DNA of 64,000 nt, taken from positions 341,446,263-341,510,262 of the forward strand of contig NC_085138.1 in the NCBI RefSeq assembly GCF_035046485.1, written 5' to 3'. The notes beneath the pieces are model-generated. The model was not told where the DNA came from. It ran no database searches and saw nothing but the letters and a program-made list of their open reading frames with translations. Both the position numbers and the translations under genes were made by a program. Every line of letters starts with the position of its first letter. Position 1 is the first letter of the stretch. Positions 10,505 through 20,840 of the stretch are shown here, in pieces. Source of the DNA: Aedes albopictus. Taxonomy: Eukaryota; Arthropoda; Insecta; Diptera; Culicidae.

Positions 10505-11140
10505 GCGTAGTGCCCAAGCTTTTCATACTTAAAGCACCTCATGACCGACTTGTCCTTCTTCCTGTTACCTTGCTTCGAACCAGTCACCAATCGCTAACGC
10601 TCCACTTGGACCGCCAGTCCTTGTGCTGGATTCGATCGTCACGTCCTGGAGCATCTTCGACTTCACCCAGTCTGCCGATATCTGATGCGTCCATTCCCAT
10701 GACCATCGGCTCGTATCGTTTCGGCAACCCCATCATAAGGATCGTCGACATCCATTTGGGGGAAACCGATCTCCTGCAGCTTCTGGCTTGTGGTCAAAAT
10801 TTCTTCCACGTATTCCTCCACGGAAGAACAGTCCTCGAGTTCCAACCGCATCAACTTCCACAGTAGGCTAATCTTTCGAAAATTTTCGCTCTCCTGGAAG
10901 GCGATCCGAAGGCTGTGCCAAGCTTCTTTGGCTAACCCGTACAGCCAAAGAAGGCCATAATATAATTATACTTCCCGATACTGAGGCAAATTGTCGCCTA
11001 GACACGGTTCGACAAATCCTCGCTGATCTGTACGTCGTCTAGGGAATTCACAGCTCGCCAGGTTCCCTCCATGATCATCACCATCCGCATTCCGAACGCT
11101 TACGCAGCGTAGACGTCACGGCCCTTCTGCTTCTCCAGGG
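10505..11140 (-). pseudogene. Copia gag with zinc knuckle
   Basis: The minus-strand segments resemble the UBN2-type copia Gag: ESLEKQKGRDVYAA near the N-terminus (about 11100-11140), FRKISLLWKLMRLELED with SSVEEYVEEILTTSQKLQEIG (10740-10870), then a knuckle CFKYEKLGHYAWEC (10515-10560). In the usual C-X2-C-X4-H-X4-C knuckle the second Cys is replaced by Tyr here. Several stops interrupt the frame. The N-terminal end was separated from the leader by the foldback element at 11141-11582. Confidence 0.7.
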
Positions 11141-11582
11141 ATTCTTTATTACACCACCAAACCTAACCTCAAAATGATTGACAATTCTCAGGTCATTTTG
11201 ACAGATCACACACATGCACGAAGAAGACAAAAATATCTACTACTTTACTGGCCTTGTTGTCGCCCTCTTCATGTTCGTTTACACTTGTCAAAATGACCTG
11301 AGAATTCCGGACCAACAATTGAAAAGGCCGCAACAACATTGCGTAAACAAACACATTTCTGTCGACTTAGGGCCTTCTGGGATCCACCCACGCATCTCAC
11401 CACCATCAACAGAAAGCTTGATGTGTGCGCTTTCTGTTAGTGGTGGTGAGGGTGGAGTTCAAAAGGCCTCAAGTCGACAGAAACATGTTTGTTTACAAAA
11501 TGTTGATGCGGCCTTTTCAATTGTTGGTCCGGAATTGTCAGTCATTTTGAGGTTAGGTTCGTTAGTGTAATAAATAAAGAAT
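11141..11582. mobile_element. Foldback element inside copia gag
   Basis: Long imperfect inverted repeats pair 11141-11185 (ATTCTTTATTACACCACCAA, then CCTAACCTCAAAATGA) with 11540-11582, and 11287-11386 with 11460-11556. The centre is again palindromic (CTCACCACCATCAACAGAAA at 11397 against 11427-11450). A second small inverted pair (CAGGTCATTTTGACA at 11190 and TGTCAAAATGACCTG at 11287) suggests a compound structure. There is no coding capacity. Confidence 0.75.
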
Positions 11583-11880
11583 TGATGAGACCAGTTCCTA
11601 GTTTCCCCCGGGGGCATTTCCTTTCGGCCACCGGAACCGACAGCTTGAGCAGGACCGTTTGGCTGGTGGTGGCAGGAACCCTTCTCCAGATCTTCTCACG
11701 GACATGCTTCAGATGAAATTAACTTGCAGACTTCTTGTCACTTTTCGGCTTGTTTGGCCGGTTGCTAGGCTACACCAGTCGGTAAGAGCTATCCTGGACT
11801 GAAAAGCGTCTGACCAGGTGTAGTGACTATCTAGAATGATTTATTGAGGGGATATAAATTCAATGCTTACTATGTTAACA
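11583..11880 (-). repeat. Probable copia 5' LTR and leader
   Basis: On the minus strand the element would begin at 11880 with TGTTAACATAG, the 25-bp sequence shared with 969-993. The following about 300 bases run toward gag. An AATAAA-like polyadenylation word lies near 11846. I could not place the LTR 3' end or a primer-binding site, so the LTR/leader boundary is open. Confidence 0.5.
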
Positions 11881-13740
11881 GATCGCAGTAAAACAGTCCG
11901 AAAGTTTTGATTTGAATCCTTTGCACCAATTTCCACCATTTGCACCGCATCTACCAGAGCAAACATAGTTGAATGAGTGATAATAAACAGATTGTTTCCA
12001 TACAATTTGTGGGAATGTTGATGCACGTTATATGAGTGTTTGTGTAGGTATGTTAGTTGTTTCTGTGTGTGTGTGTGTGTGTGTGTCACGACAAGGATAC
12101 TGGAGAGAGAGAAGGAAACAGGACGCAATAGACACATATTTCTTCTAAAGGCCACTTTTGTCAATCAGCCTAACATTACGTTCCGCGCTTTTAAATGTGT
12201 GCTTTTCCATCTATTGAATATCATTCATTCGAAGCATCATTTTTGTTTGTTTTTTTTTTATGTGCAATGCTATTTCCGATTCGTTTGTTTCTAACCTCAA
12301 TCGATCAGTCTCTGTTTCGTAGTTGTTCTTACTGAGAAAATAAAAGTAATTCGATAATGTGTTAACAATCTGTTGAGTTTTTTTTTCACTTAATAGAATG
12401 ATATAATGATTAGTATTTCAATCTGTACACTGAAACAAATTCGGAAATATCACATTCAAGTAGTTTTCCATTATTTGTAGTTTAGTTTGGAGAAAAACAA
12501 TTAAAAAGTTCGTATCTGCTTCACCTGACTTGATCGATTTCTGCACTGCTTTTTTTTTCCCCTTCAACATTCCCTCAGTTGTTTCAAGTTTGTAACGTTA
12601 TAGCTGATTTGTTTTTTTTTCTTTTGCGTGTTTTATGCTCTGTCTTGCAATCTCTAAACTTGATTAATTGATTATCGATATTGTCTTATACATGTGTGCA
12701 CTTTTACAATTGTTATTTCGCCAGTTTTCTTCTTTTTTTTCAAATAAAACTTAAATCCAAATTTAATAGTTTCGGTATGATGTAAGGTGATGTGATGACG
12801 TGGAAGTGATGATGATGGTTGGTGATGAAAATAATGTTCCCTGAAAAAAGAAAGACACATGAGATGTTAAGGAACTTATTTGAAGCCAACATAAATAGGA
12901 AGCTATGATGTACGTACGTTTCCCAACAAAAAAGCGTCTGTCTGATGCATAAACTTGAAACAATAACTATGAAAACAATCACGGTAAACAGTCCAATGGT
13001 TTTGTATTCTTACTTTGCACTGGTGCAATCAACTAACAATAAACTGTTTCGTTTTTTTTTTTGTTCAACTATTTTCTTCTGTGTAACACATTAGTACGCG
13101 CGCTACATCAAAGGTTCACTGCAGTTTTGCGTTTTGAGAAATTCTAGTTTCTTTCCGATTCAATATGGCATGGCCAACAACAACAATATATGGTAATATA
13201 TTTTTCTTTATTTTTTGTTTTTATTTTCTTTTGCCGTTTTTTGTATTAAATATATAGACCTCAGTTTTGTTGGTTTTCTCTGTTTTTTTCTTTGTTCGGT
13301 AATTTTCATCTACTACTTTTTAGGGAATCATTTTGCAGCAACAACTTTTTTCTGGTTTATTTTTATTACATATTTAAATTCATTTAGTTTACTATTTTTT
13401 TTTCTACTGGACTTGATCCAGATTTCACTGAATTTTCGGTTGTCTAGTTCAGAGGGAGTGACTTTTTCGTTTCTGGTGAACAGTGCCCTTTTTTAGGAAG
13501 GGTTTCGTTAATATAGTGTTAGTTGGGCTGGCGGGTATAAAAAAGAAATGATACTGGATACCAACCTTTGTTTGCAGCATTCCTTGGACAGCATCTTGCG
13601 GAAGCGGTTAAACGAATAATGTAATGAATTACAAAAAAAAAATGCCTTGAAACATGAAAATAATGAACCTGCAGTAAAAATACTAGAGAACGATCTTGTA
13701 TTAAAATGTAATAGAAAAACTATGTTTGCTTTCAAGAAAT
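11881..13740. other. AT-rich unique sequence without recognisable genes
   Basis: Long T-tracts and mixed AT-rich text, with a GT microsatellite at about 12066-12085. No repeat ends, domains or convincing ORFs are seen. The composition resembles the T-rich sequence just downstream of the Mob2 stop codon (22.0-23.8 kb), so it may be intergenic or former 3' UTR sequence later separated by transposon insertions. This is inference. Confidence 0.35.
12066..12085. repeat. GT dinucleotide microsatellite
   Basis: A pure run of about ten GT units, preceded by TTTCTGT. It is the only clear dinucleotide repeat in the unique region. Confidence 0.9.
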
Positions 13741-14400
13741 CTGATTAATTTATTTGCTCTTAGGGATTTCTCCAAGCAGTTCTGCAGGACTTCAGGAAAG
13801 AAATCTTCGACAACTGTTTAAGACCATTCTGGAAACAATCCACCAGAAGCTCTTGGATCTATCCAACAATGAAGTCATGGACGAGTCTTAGAAAGAACTC
13901 ACAAAAGAAATCCCTGCTGGAATCCCAGGAGAAACTGCTGCAGGAACCCTAGAAGAAACTTCTGGAGAAATTCCTTAACGATTCTCTGAACGATTTCCTC
14001 GAAGAATGCCAGAAGAAACTCCTGATGGAAAACTTTTGGAGGAATCCAAGGAAGAACTATTCGGGGAACTCCTCGAGAAATCGTAGAAGCCATTGCTGGA
14101 AGTATTTAAAATAATCTATAACCTTTAGACCCAAAAATCGTAGAAGAAACTTCCTCAGGCATAGCAACAGATTTTTTAAAGAAATTTCATAAAATTATTC
14201 ACCTGAAAGAATTCCAGAGGTAACAAAAAAGAACCCAAACATAATTTTAGAAGAAACTCTTGCAGGAATCAAAGATGGAAATTCTCGGTGGAACTCCTGA
14301 GGGAAATCAAGTAATGAAATCCAGAAGGAACCGTTGTAATTCAGGAATCCGGGAGATACCTATGTTTAGGGCAGCAGGGACAGGAGTCCAGGGGCTTGAC
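13741..14400. repeat. Degenerate quasi-periodic repeat array
   Basis: The stretch consists of drifting variants of AGAAGAAACTTCTGGAG, GGAATCCAGAAG and similar words, spaced about 12-27 bases. It belongs to the same texture as 20.5-21.9 kb and 54.7-55.8 kb, here in the opposite orientation. It ends at a C10 tract near 14408. Confidence 0.5.
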
Positions 14401-15389
14401 GAAACCTCCCCCCCCCCTTCTACGAGTCAGGTAGGAGCCTAGGATTCTTTCCTAAGCGAACCATATCCACACAACAGTGGGACTTACCACCTATGGCACC
14501 GGGAGGTGACTGAGCACCGGGGCATACGAATAGCTCAAGCGGAGTAAGCCTAGGCGTGGCGATAGCCCAGCAGTGGGCTCTGCTGGGCCTCTTCAGAAAT
14601 TTCGTACATCCGGAAGCAACTCTGGTACAAGCGACATGGCACTGCTTCCTAAGTATCACAGCCCAGCTAGGAGTGCCTCGGACGCCGGTAAGTTCTTGAT
14701 TACGGCATACTGGTCTTGCTTTGTAATTGGTAACTGAGAGGGTACACGCTTAGGTAATTAAACTACGCACAAGTGAGCTGGTAGCGACGGCATTCTATCC
14801 TTTTAGTAAGGTCGGTGACACTGACTTGAAACGGCGGATGGGCTAATGTCGGCGCTGTGTTCCGTCCCATAAAACCGTGGCGTGACCTTAAAGTAAAAAA
14901 AAGACAATTAAAAAAGACAATTACACCGTCTTCGACCTTGCGGCCTCTACAGACTGAACATTACAAACATTTGACAACGGACAACACATATAACACCCAG
15001 TGGCCCAGTGGAGAATTTTCGACGAAAAGTTTTCCCCGACTGGAGCGGGAATCGAACCCACACTTCGAGGCTTACGAGACACCTAAACGACTGCCGCCGC
15101 TAACCAAGCCCACAAGTACGTTTCTGACCTGTACCCAGCTTCAGTAGGTCGGCTCCAGAGGCACGTTCTCCTCCATTTGGGAAATTTGTACCATGTACCT
15201 GTACCATGTGCCTGTACCCAGCTTACGCAACTAACTGGGTGGAAGTAGGTTCAGATGAACACTCCTGGTAAGCGCTGATCAGGCTCTGAGTTCAGTACCC
15301 ATAAGGGCCTGGGCTAAGCCTTGAGTGACCTCCTTGATTGCATAGATAACCACCCGTATCATTGGCAGTGAGAGATAGCGGCCAGAGAG
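14401..15389 (+). other. Possible 5' region of the R1-like element, with a SINE
   Basis: GC-richer non-coding sequence between a C tract and the first Gag-like codons of the R1 element at 15390. It could be the long 5' UTR of that LINE, but I cannot place its 5' end. A minus-strand SINE-like segment lies inside (14896-15130). Direct repeats of TACCATGTACCTGTACC-like words occur around 15190-15215. Confidence 0.3.
14896..15130 (-). mobile_element. tRNA-derived SINE
   Basis: The minus strand has a B box GGTTCGATTCCCGC (plus 15045-15058) and, downstream, CAGTCGGGGAAAACTTTTCG, close to the body of the SINE at 1875-2108. A T-rich and repeat-containing 3' region (two copies of AATTGTCTTTTTT) follows. 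The boundaries are approximate and no target-site duplication was found. Confidence 0.6.
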
Positions 15390-16485
15390 GAAATGACGAC
15401 TACTACTAAATCCATGAACAACAATGTGATCGACACTGGAGAGGCAGAGGGGACGGCGTTCAACTCGTTCGCGTAAGGAGGACTGGCGAGATCGCCACTA
15501 CGAGGGGCCGGTATACCCACCAACGAGCAGATGGTAGGAGGTTGAACAGGAGGAGCTGGACGAGCTGAAGGAGGAGCGGTCCACCCAAACGGATAGCTTC
15601 CTCTTTGCTGGCAACGCGACGATGCAGCAGGAAACCATGCATCTCGCCGGAGCCGTAGCGGAGAGGTCAAAACGCCCTACGGCTCGAGTTGCGTGGTCGA
15701 AACCTGCAGAGAAGACGCGGTCCAAGAAGTGTCCGGCAGAGACGGACGAAAAGCCAAAGAGGAAGAAGGAGACGGCCAGCGCGAGTAACCAGACTGCCAA
15801 GCCGGTTGCGAAAAGCGCAAGGGGCAGGGCAAGCCCCAATAGGCCATCCCCAAGAGGAAGGGTGGCCAACCGGACCAAGAGAAGGAGAACCCTTGGATTA
15901 CGGTTGGAAAGAAGAAGGTATGTAATAAGAAAAGTGAAGTCAGACCGCAAACGCGACGCGCTGGTCTTCAAAACCGAGACAGACACGTACGCCGAGGTGC
16001 TGAGGGCCATGGGAGGGGATAATCGTCTCTCACCGCTAGATGCGGATATAAAAAAGCATCCGGTGCACCAAGACTGGAAATATGATGCTAGTGCTGAAGA
16101 AGGTGGCTAAGAAAGGCACCTCCTACGAAAAACTAGCTCAAGGGGTATTGGGCGAAAAAGCGCAGGTAAGAGCCCTAACGGCGGAGGCGATTATCCAGTG
16201 TAAAACCTGGACGAGATCACTGACGCAGAAGAGCTCGCAGCCGCACTTAAACAGCAGTGCGAGATAGATGCACCAAGGAGGTGAACGAGTCGGCTAGATC
16301 AAGGTAGGCTGGTCAGTGTGCCCGCTCAGCATATACGAGCCGCCAATGTCGTGCTTCAAGTGCTTTGAGCTAGGACATAAGTCGTGGGCGTGTAAAGGCC
16401 CCGACAGGAGCAAACTCTGCAGGAAGTGTGGAGTGGAAAGCCACATCGCCAGGGAGTGCAACTCGGCTCGGCATCAAAATGCCTG
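15390..16485 (+). pseudogene. R1-like ORF1 (Gag with CCHC knuckles)
   Basis: The N-terminal part reads MTTTTKSMNNNVIDTGEAEG before a stop at about 15474; further open segments (15622-16110) are Lys/Arg-rich, as in LINE ORF1 proteins that coat the RNA. Two adjacent knuckles are visible near 16350-16470: CFKCFELGHKSWACKGPDRS and CRKCGVESHIARECNSA. They match the C-X2-C-X4-H-X4-C pattern. Several frameshifts lie in between, so the protein cannot be made in full. Confidence 0.7.
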
Positions 16486-16526
16486 ATTTGAACGGCGAAC
16501 AAGGGTCATACGACGGGCGGGCCTAA

Positions 16527-17138
16527 ATGTCGAGGAGGTCGAACCGACCGTCAGTCTCGGAGTCAAGTACAGACATCGTCCAACTATCGGACCCATGCCG
16601 CATCCCTCCCGATAACGGGAACTGGGAAGCGGATAAGGCCAAGCTTGCGACGATCTGTATAACTAGTAGGGACATAATTTCCACGGCGCACGAGGGCTTC
16701 GCAATAGCGAAGATCAACGGGATGTACTACTGCAGTTGTTATGCCCCTCCCAGGTGATCGATAGACCAGTTCTCATCTATGCTGGATTCGCTATCAAGCG
16801 CACTAGCGGGATTGATTCCCGTGGTAATCGGTGGAGACTTCAACGCCTGGGCGATTGAGTGGGGTAGCCGCTTGACTAACGCGAGAGGCTGGGCTGTACT
16901 CGAAGCCATGGCTAGACTGAACGTGAATGTCGCGAACGTAGGCCAGAGGAAACCCTACAGTAGGAACGGTGCAGAATCCATCATTGAAGTGACCTTCTGG
17001 AGCTCGGGTTTAAACCCTAGCTCAAACTGGAGGGTCGACAATGAATACACGTACAATGACCATCTGGCGATTCGATACAGGGTGGAATACGGAGGAAGAC
17101 AGTCACATTCGAAGGTCATCGGCCTTCATCGGGGATAG
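16527..17138 (+). pseudogene. R1-like endonuclease domain
   Basis: Two adjacent frames hold an AP-type endonuclease: YYCSCYAPPR then a stop at 16756, followed by IPVVIGGDFNAWAIEWGS (the GDFNA-W motif of R1/I-type nicking enzymes) and NDHLAIRYRVEYG at the end, where the usual SDH catalytic motif has become NDH. It would nick the target DNA to prime reverse transcription. Confidence 0.75.
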
Positions 17139-18922
17139 CTGACCTCAAGATTTGATACGCCACCATTGGTGGAGCGATTGCTTATGGAGGGCAACACCGA
17201 CGATCAATCCAGCGATGTTCCAGTCGGAACTCAGCCGTGCATCTGACGCCGGGCCACAATGCTAAAGGGATACATATCCAGAAATGGACGCAAACCGGTA
17301 TACTGGTGGTGTCCAGAAATTGCAGAACTCCACGCATCCAGCCTAAGAGCTGGAAGGAGAATGCAAGGAGGTCGCACCAGTAAGGGTAGAATGGAGCGAA
17401 GTGAGGCCTACAGGGCGGCTAAACTGGCACTGAACAATAGGACTAAGGCACGCAAGCGGGCGTGCTTCGAAAATCTCTGCCAGGCAGCCAACACGAGCCA
17501 TTGGGCTGATGTCTACAGAGTAGTCATGGATAGCAAGAAGGGCGCGTCAGCACCCCCAGAACGATCCCCCGAGATGCTGCGGAAGATCGTGCAAACGTTG
17601 TTCCCGCGCCACGATATAAGACCATTGGCCCCCGATCCCTATGGCCAAAGCGAGTTCGCCCCGGTGACTAATGACGAGTTCATCGCAATATTGTCAGATG
17701 TCTTGAAACGTAAACACCGCGCGGTCGTTGAAATGTTTCAAAAAGGGCTTTGCACAAAAGTTCACGCGGTCTATCGTTATAGAAAGGAACAGCAAATGTT
17801 AAATGAAAGAAACGCCGCAACGTTATTTTCCATAAGGATGAAGTAAACAGGGAGTGAAAACCGCGGCTGTACCTTTCGGAAGCAATAGGCCGCGTGCACT
17901 TTTGTGCAAATCCCTCAATAGCGAAGTCGCTTAAGTTGGACAAGGGTTTTGGACGGTATCCCGACAGTAGTCATCCAGGCCAGCCTTGACATGTTTAGAA
18001 TGGCTATGCAGATGTCGCTGAAGTCTGGACAGACTTGAATTTCCGGAGAGGTGGAAAAAGCAAGGATTGGTTCTGTTGCACAAACCCAGGAAGCCACCTG
18101 GCGACCTCTCGGCGTACAGACCTATCTGATACCTTCCGGACACCGCTGGAAAACTGTTGGAATGGATCTGTCGAGACTTATGGTCTTATGGTCTAAACTC
18201 GATGACTCTGGCTTCTCGAATAACCAGATCCGAGAGGCTCGATCGACGGTGGACGCTATTAGGGTTGTAACCAAAACGGCCGAGATAGCGCTCGAAATAA
18301 GCGAACGGGAATCCACTATTGCGCAGTCGTGGCACGCTGGACGTAAAATATGCGTTCAGGTTCAACAGCGTTAGCTGGGTCGCTATCGAATTCGCCGTAC
18401 ATCACATAGGAGTCCCGGTTAGCCTATGCCGGATATTGGAGAGCTATTTCTAGAGTAGGGGGCTAGTCTATGACCCCGAGAAAGGCGAGAGGAGCTACAA
18501 CATCATCGCAGAAGGTACCTCAGGGGTCCTTTCTGGGCCCGATATTATGGAACGCGGCGTATGATGGCGTATTGAGACTCAAACATCTACCGGGCGTAAA
18601 GCTGGTCGGCTTTGCCGATGATATTACTCTCGTGGTATATGGCGAGTCGATAGAGGATGTGGCACTCGCACACCGCAAAACGGAGGAGATGGTGATAAAC
18701 AACCGCAAGTCTGAACAACAGGCAGTGGTCAACACAGGCGGATGCACGATCAACTCTAAGCGTTCACTGAAGCAATTGGGGGTCATGATAGACGACAAGC
18801 TGAAATTCGGAAGCCACGTAGAATATGCCTGCAAAAGGGCAAGCATGGCGATAATGACACTGTCAAAGATAATGTCAAATAGCTCGGCAATAGTCTCGAG
18901 TAAGTGTGGCAGAGGATGAAGA
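17139..18922 (+). pseudogene. R1-like reverse transcriptase
   Basis: RT motifs are spread over shifting frames. A pre-RT region runs 17259-17700; GLDGIP-type sequence appears at about 17945 only after a one-base frame change; ERWKKQGLVLLHKPRKPPGD follows at 18045; VPQGSFLGPILWNAAYDGVL at 18512; and the catalytic FADDITLVVYG at 18612. The catalytic box is intact, but the enzyme is broken by at least three frameshifts and by the 170-bp MITE. Confidence 0.8.
17745..17914. mobile_element. 170-bp MITE inside the R1 reverse transcriptase
   Basis: Imperfect inverted repeats of about 30 bp: GGGCTTTGCACAAAAGTTCA at the left end and the complement of TGCACTTTTGTGCAAATCCC at the right end. The segment has no counterpart in RT proteins and lies where the RT frame is lost. 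There is no clear TA duplication. Confidence 0.65.
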
Positions 18923-19237
18923 GTGCTTCGAGCGACGCGGCATAAGAGGTGTGCGAGGCGGATCACCAGTAGTACATCGTCTATGCTGAAGTGGCAGAGT
19001 AAATGGGATTCCTTCAGTAAGGGTAGATGGACACACAGGCTTATACCGAGCGTGTCTGAATGGACGACTAGGCGCCATGGAGAGGTGAATTTTCACGTCA
19101 CACAATGTCCGGAAAGCGTAGACTGCGTCGAGACCGCGGAGCATGTCATCTCTGAATGCTCACGCTTCGCGGAGCTAAGGTCGAGTATGCAGGAGATATG
19201 CGGTAGAGATATCAATCCGGACAACATTGTCGTGGAC
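18923..19237 (+). pseudogene. R1-like C-terminal segment
   Basis: It reads KWQSKWDSFSKGRWTHRLIP, then RRHGEVNFHVTQC and ETAEHVISEC, matching the C-terminal region after the RT in the R1-like copy at 30092-31162. A segment present in the other copy, including its CFGHADSPECPAC zinc-binding part, is missing. The frame ends at 19240, exactly where a TIR element begins. Confidence 0.7.
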
Positions 19238-19239
19238 TA

Positions 19240-19431
19240 AAGACACTCTATGCAAAGACACGAAATGTTCCAATTGGAATTCCAAATTTGCTGTCAATGT
19301 TATTCCAATCGAGTAGGAGACCTGTCAAACGCGCTTTAAAAGCATTGCTCGACAGCATCATCGTCATGGCGCGACAATCATCATCAACAGCAACAATCAT
19401 CAGATTTCGTGTCTTTAGCATACAGTGTCTT
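19240..19431. mobile_element. 192-bp TA-flanked MITE
   Basis: About 33 bp of imperfect inverted repeat: AAGACACTCTATGCAAAGAC at the left against GTCTTTAGCATACAGTGTCT at the right, with TA next to both ends. It sits at the end of the R1 coding remnant. Confidence 0.65.
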
Positions 19432-19700
19432 TATTGTGGACAAGTGGGATACCATTACTTTCACAATCTCCCGAATCGTACTTGATACTATATACAGAGA
19501 AAATGGAGGATCGACCAACAGCAAGTTGAGTTGGGGCAATCTTTAATCATCAATCTAAACAAATTGTAATAACTCTGTTAACTCTGTGAGCAGTACCGGG
19601 AAAACCTCTGAAAGAAATCCTTGGAAAACCTGGAAGGAATCTTCTGCAGAAAGAGAGACGAACCAGCCAAGGGCTGAAAGTCTCTATAATATAGCTAAAT

Positions 19701-19966
19701 TAAATCAATTAGCATGGCATAGCATAGCATAGCCGACCGTACACATCCTGGGGTGGTTGTCGATAGAGACGCGCCAGAAAAGTTGCCTGGGATTTGACAA
19801 ACCTTTCATTTAACGAACTCTCGATGCTTGGCCAGGTCCTTACGATCAGCGGGGATGGGGAGGAAATGTTGATTAGATATCTACTCAGAATATGTCCAAG
19901 AACTTGACCCACTTCATAGATATCTGGAGTTGGAAATTGGATAGGGTTGAATGGAATGCCCTGATT
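19701..19966 (-). mobile_element. LINE 3'-end fragment with TATGC-repeat tail
   Basis: A 266-bp insertion bounded by a 19-bp duplication that begins CTCTATAATATAG (19682-19700 and 19967-19985). On the minus strand it ends in tandem CTATG units, a microsatellite-like 3' tail as in several LINE clades. A minus-strand frame of 67 residues is probably the end of an ORF2. The clade is not identified. Confidence 0.65.
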
Positions 19967-19985
19967 CTCTATAATATAGCTAAAT

Positions 19986-20283
19986 AAAATGAATTCTGCA
20001 GAAAAAAACTGAATAAATTGTGAAAGGAACTCTAGTAGAAATCCCTGGAATAACTCTGGAAGAAAAGCCCGAAAACAGCAGAAACTCCTTGAGAAACTCC
20101 AGACAGGATAAATCCGGAAAGAATCTTTAAAATATCGCTGGAAAGAAATCCCTCAGCATCTCCATGATAAATACCGAGAAACCCTGGAAAGAATATCAGT
20201 AGGAATCCCAAAGAATACAAAGAAAAATGCCGTGAAAAAATACGGAACGAAACTTGTGAGAAATATTGGTAGACATTTTAAGA
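19986..20283. repeat. Degenerate quasi-periodic repeat array
   Basis: Variants of GGAAAGAATC, CCTGGAA and GAAACTCC recur at short intervals. It is the same repeat texture as the neighbouring 20.5-21.9 kb array, in which the MITEs at 20286 and 20637 lie. Confidence 0.4.
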
Positions 20284-20285
20284 TA

Positions 20286-20500
20286 CCGTAAACCGGGGTC
20301 AAATTGATCTTCGGGTCGAAATTGATCAGACGTTTTTCCGTTAGAAAAAGCATATTTTTTAATGTTTCTTTTTAAGTATCGTGCTGTCGGAATCTGACAC
20401 TCAATGCTTTTTGTAAGGAAACTAGGCAAAAAATGCTTTATCTATTTGAAAAACGACTGATCAATTTCAACCCGGAGATCAATTTGACCCCGGTTTACGG
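20286..20500. mobile_element. 215-bp TA-flanked MITE
   Basis: Inverted ends CCGTAAACCGGGGTCAAATT and AATTTGACCCCGGTTTACGG, with TA at 20284-20285 and 20501-20502. Complementarity continues through GATC...GAAATTGATCAG for about 45 bp. It is non-coding. Confidence 0.85.
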
Positions 20501-20636
20501 TACTTTCTTTTTTTCAGCATCTTATTAGAGTCATCGGCATACCGGAAATGTCCCCTCAATTGCCACAATTTCTCCTGGAAGTTTATCCAGAGTTTCGCTC
20601 TGAATTTCTCCTACAGTTACTCTCGATATTTGGAGC

Positions 20637-20840
20637 AGGGTTGTAAAATGTCACGGAAACGTCATGAAAAAAATATCATGACATTTTCCAATTCTAATGC
20701 AAATTGCCATCCGTAAACACAAACCTTCAATAGTGTTGATTGGTTATAGCGGAAGAACGATATCGTCGATGAACATTTCTTGCTGGAGGCAGTGATATAA
20801 GCAAACAACCAAATGACATTTTTTGGCATTTTACAACCCT
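20637..20840. mobile_element. 204-bp hAT-like MITE
   Basis: A perfect 14-bp inverted repeat, AGGGTTGTAAAATG / CATTTTACAACCCT, bounds 204 bp. The adjacent 8 bases (TTTGGAGC and TTTTGAAC) match at 6 positions, which could be a decayed 8-bp hAT duplication. Confidence 0.65.

Larger units (their letters stand above)
969..11880 (-). mobile_element. Decayed Ty1/copia retrotransposon, multiply interrupted
   Basis: Minus-strand pieces occur in copia order from right to left: LTR (11880), gag (11.1-10.5 kb), CCHC knuckle, protease (about 10.4 kb), GAG-pre-integrase (about 9.9 kb), integrase (4.9-4.1 kb), reverse transcriptase (3.9-3.2 kb) and RNase H (1.85-1.2 kb). Integrase before reverse transcriptase is diagnostic of Ty1/copia. 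Insertions at 1875-3219, 4944-9842 and 11141-11582 add about 6.7 kb; without them the element would be about 4.2 kb. Stops, frameshifts and damaged catalytic motifs show it is dead. Confidence 0.85.
15390..19240 (+). mobile_element. Decayed R1-clade LINE, plus strand
   Basis: Pieces follow LINE order: Gag-like ORF1 with CCHC knuckles (to about 16480), AP-type endonuclease (16620-17110), reverse transcriptase (17250-18920) and a C-terminal segment (18923-19240). Stops and frameshifts are frequent, and a small MITE splits the RT at 17745-17914. Protein words match the R1-like element at 30092-31162 strongly (for example LGVMIDDKL and KWTHRLIP/RWTHRLIP), so both belong to one mosquito R1-type family. 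Confidence 0.8.

Noticed and set aside
969..11880. The shared 25 bp as a target-site duplication of the whole region
   Set aside because: Far too long for an LTR element, and its position next to a purine tract with TGTTAACA ends fits an LTR start better.
15498..16010. 170-codon minus-strand open frame
   Set aside because: Antisense of the R1 ORF1 region; Leu/Ser-rich composition with no family resemblance.
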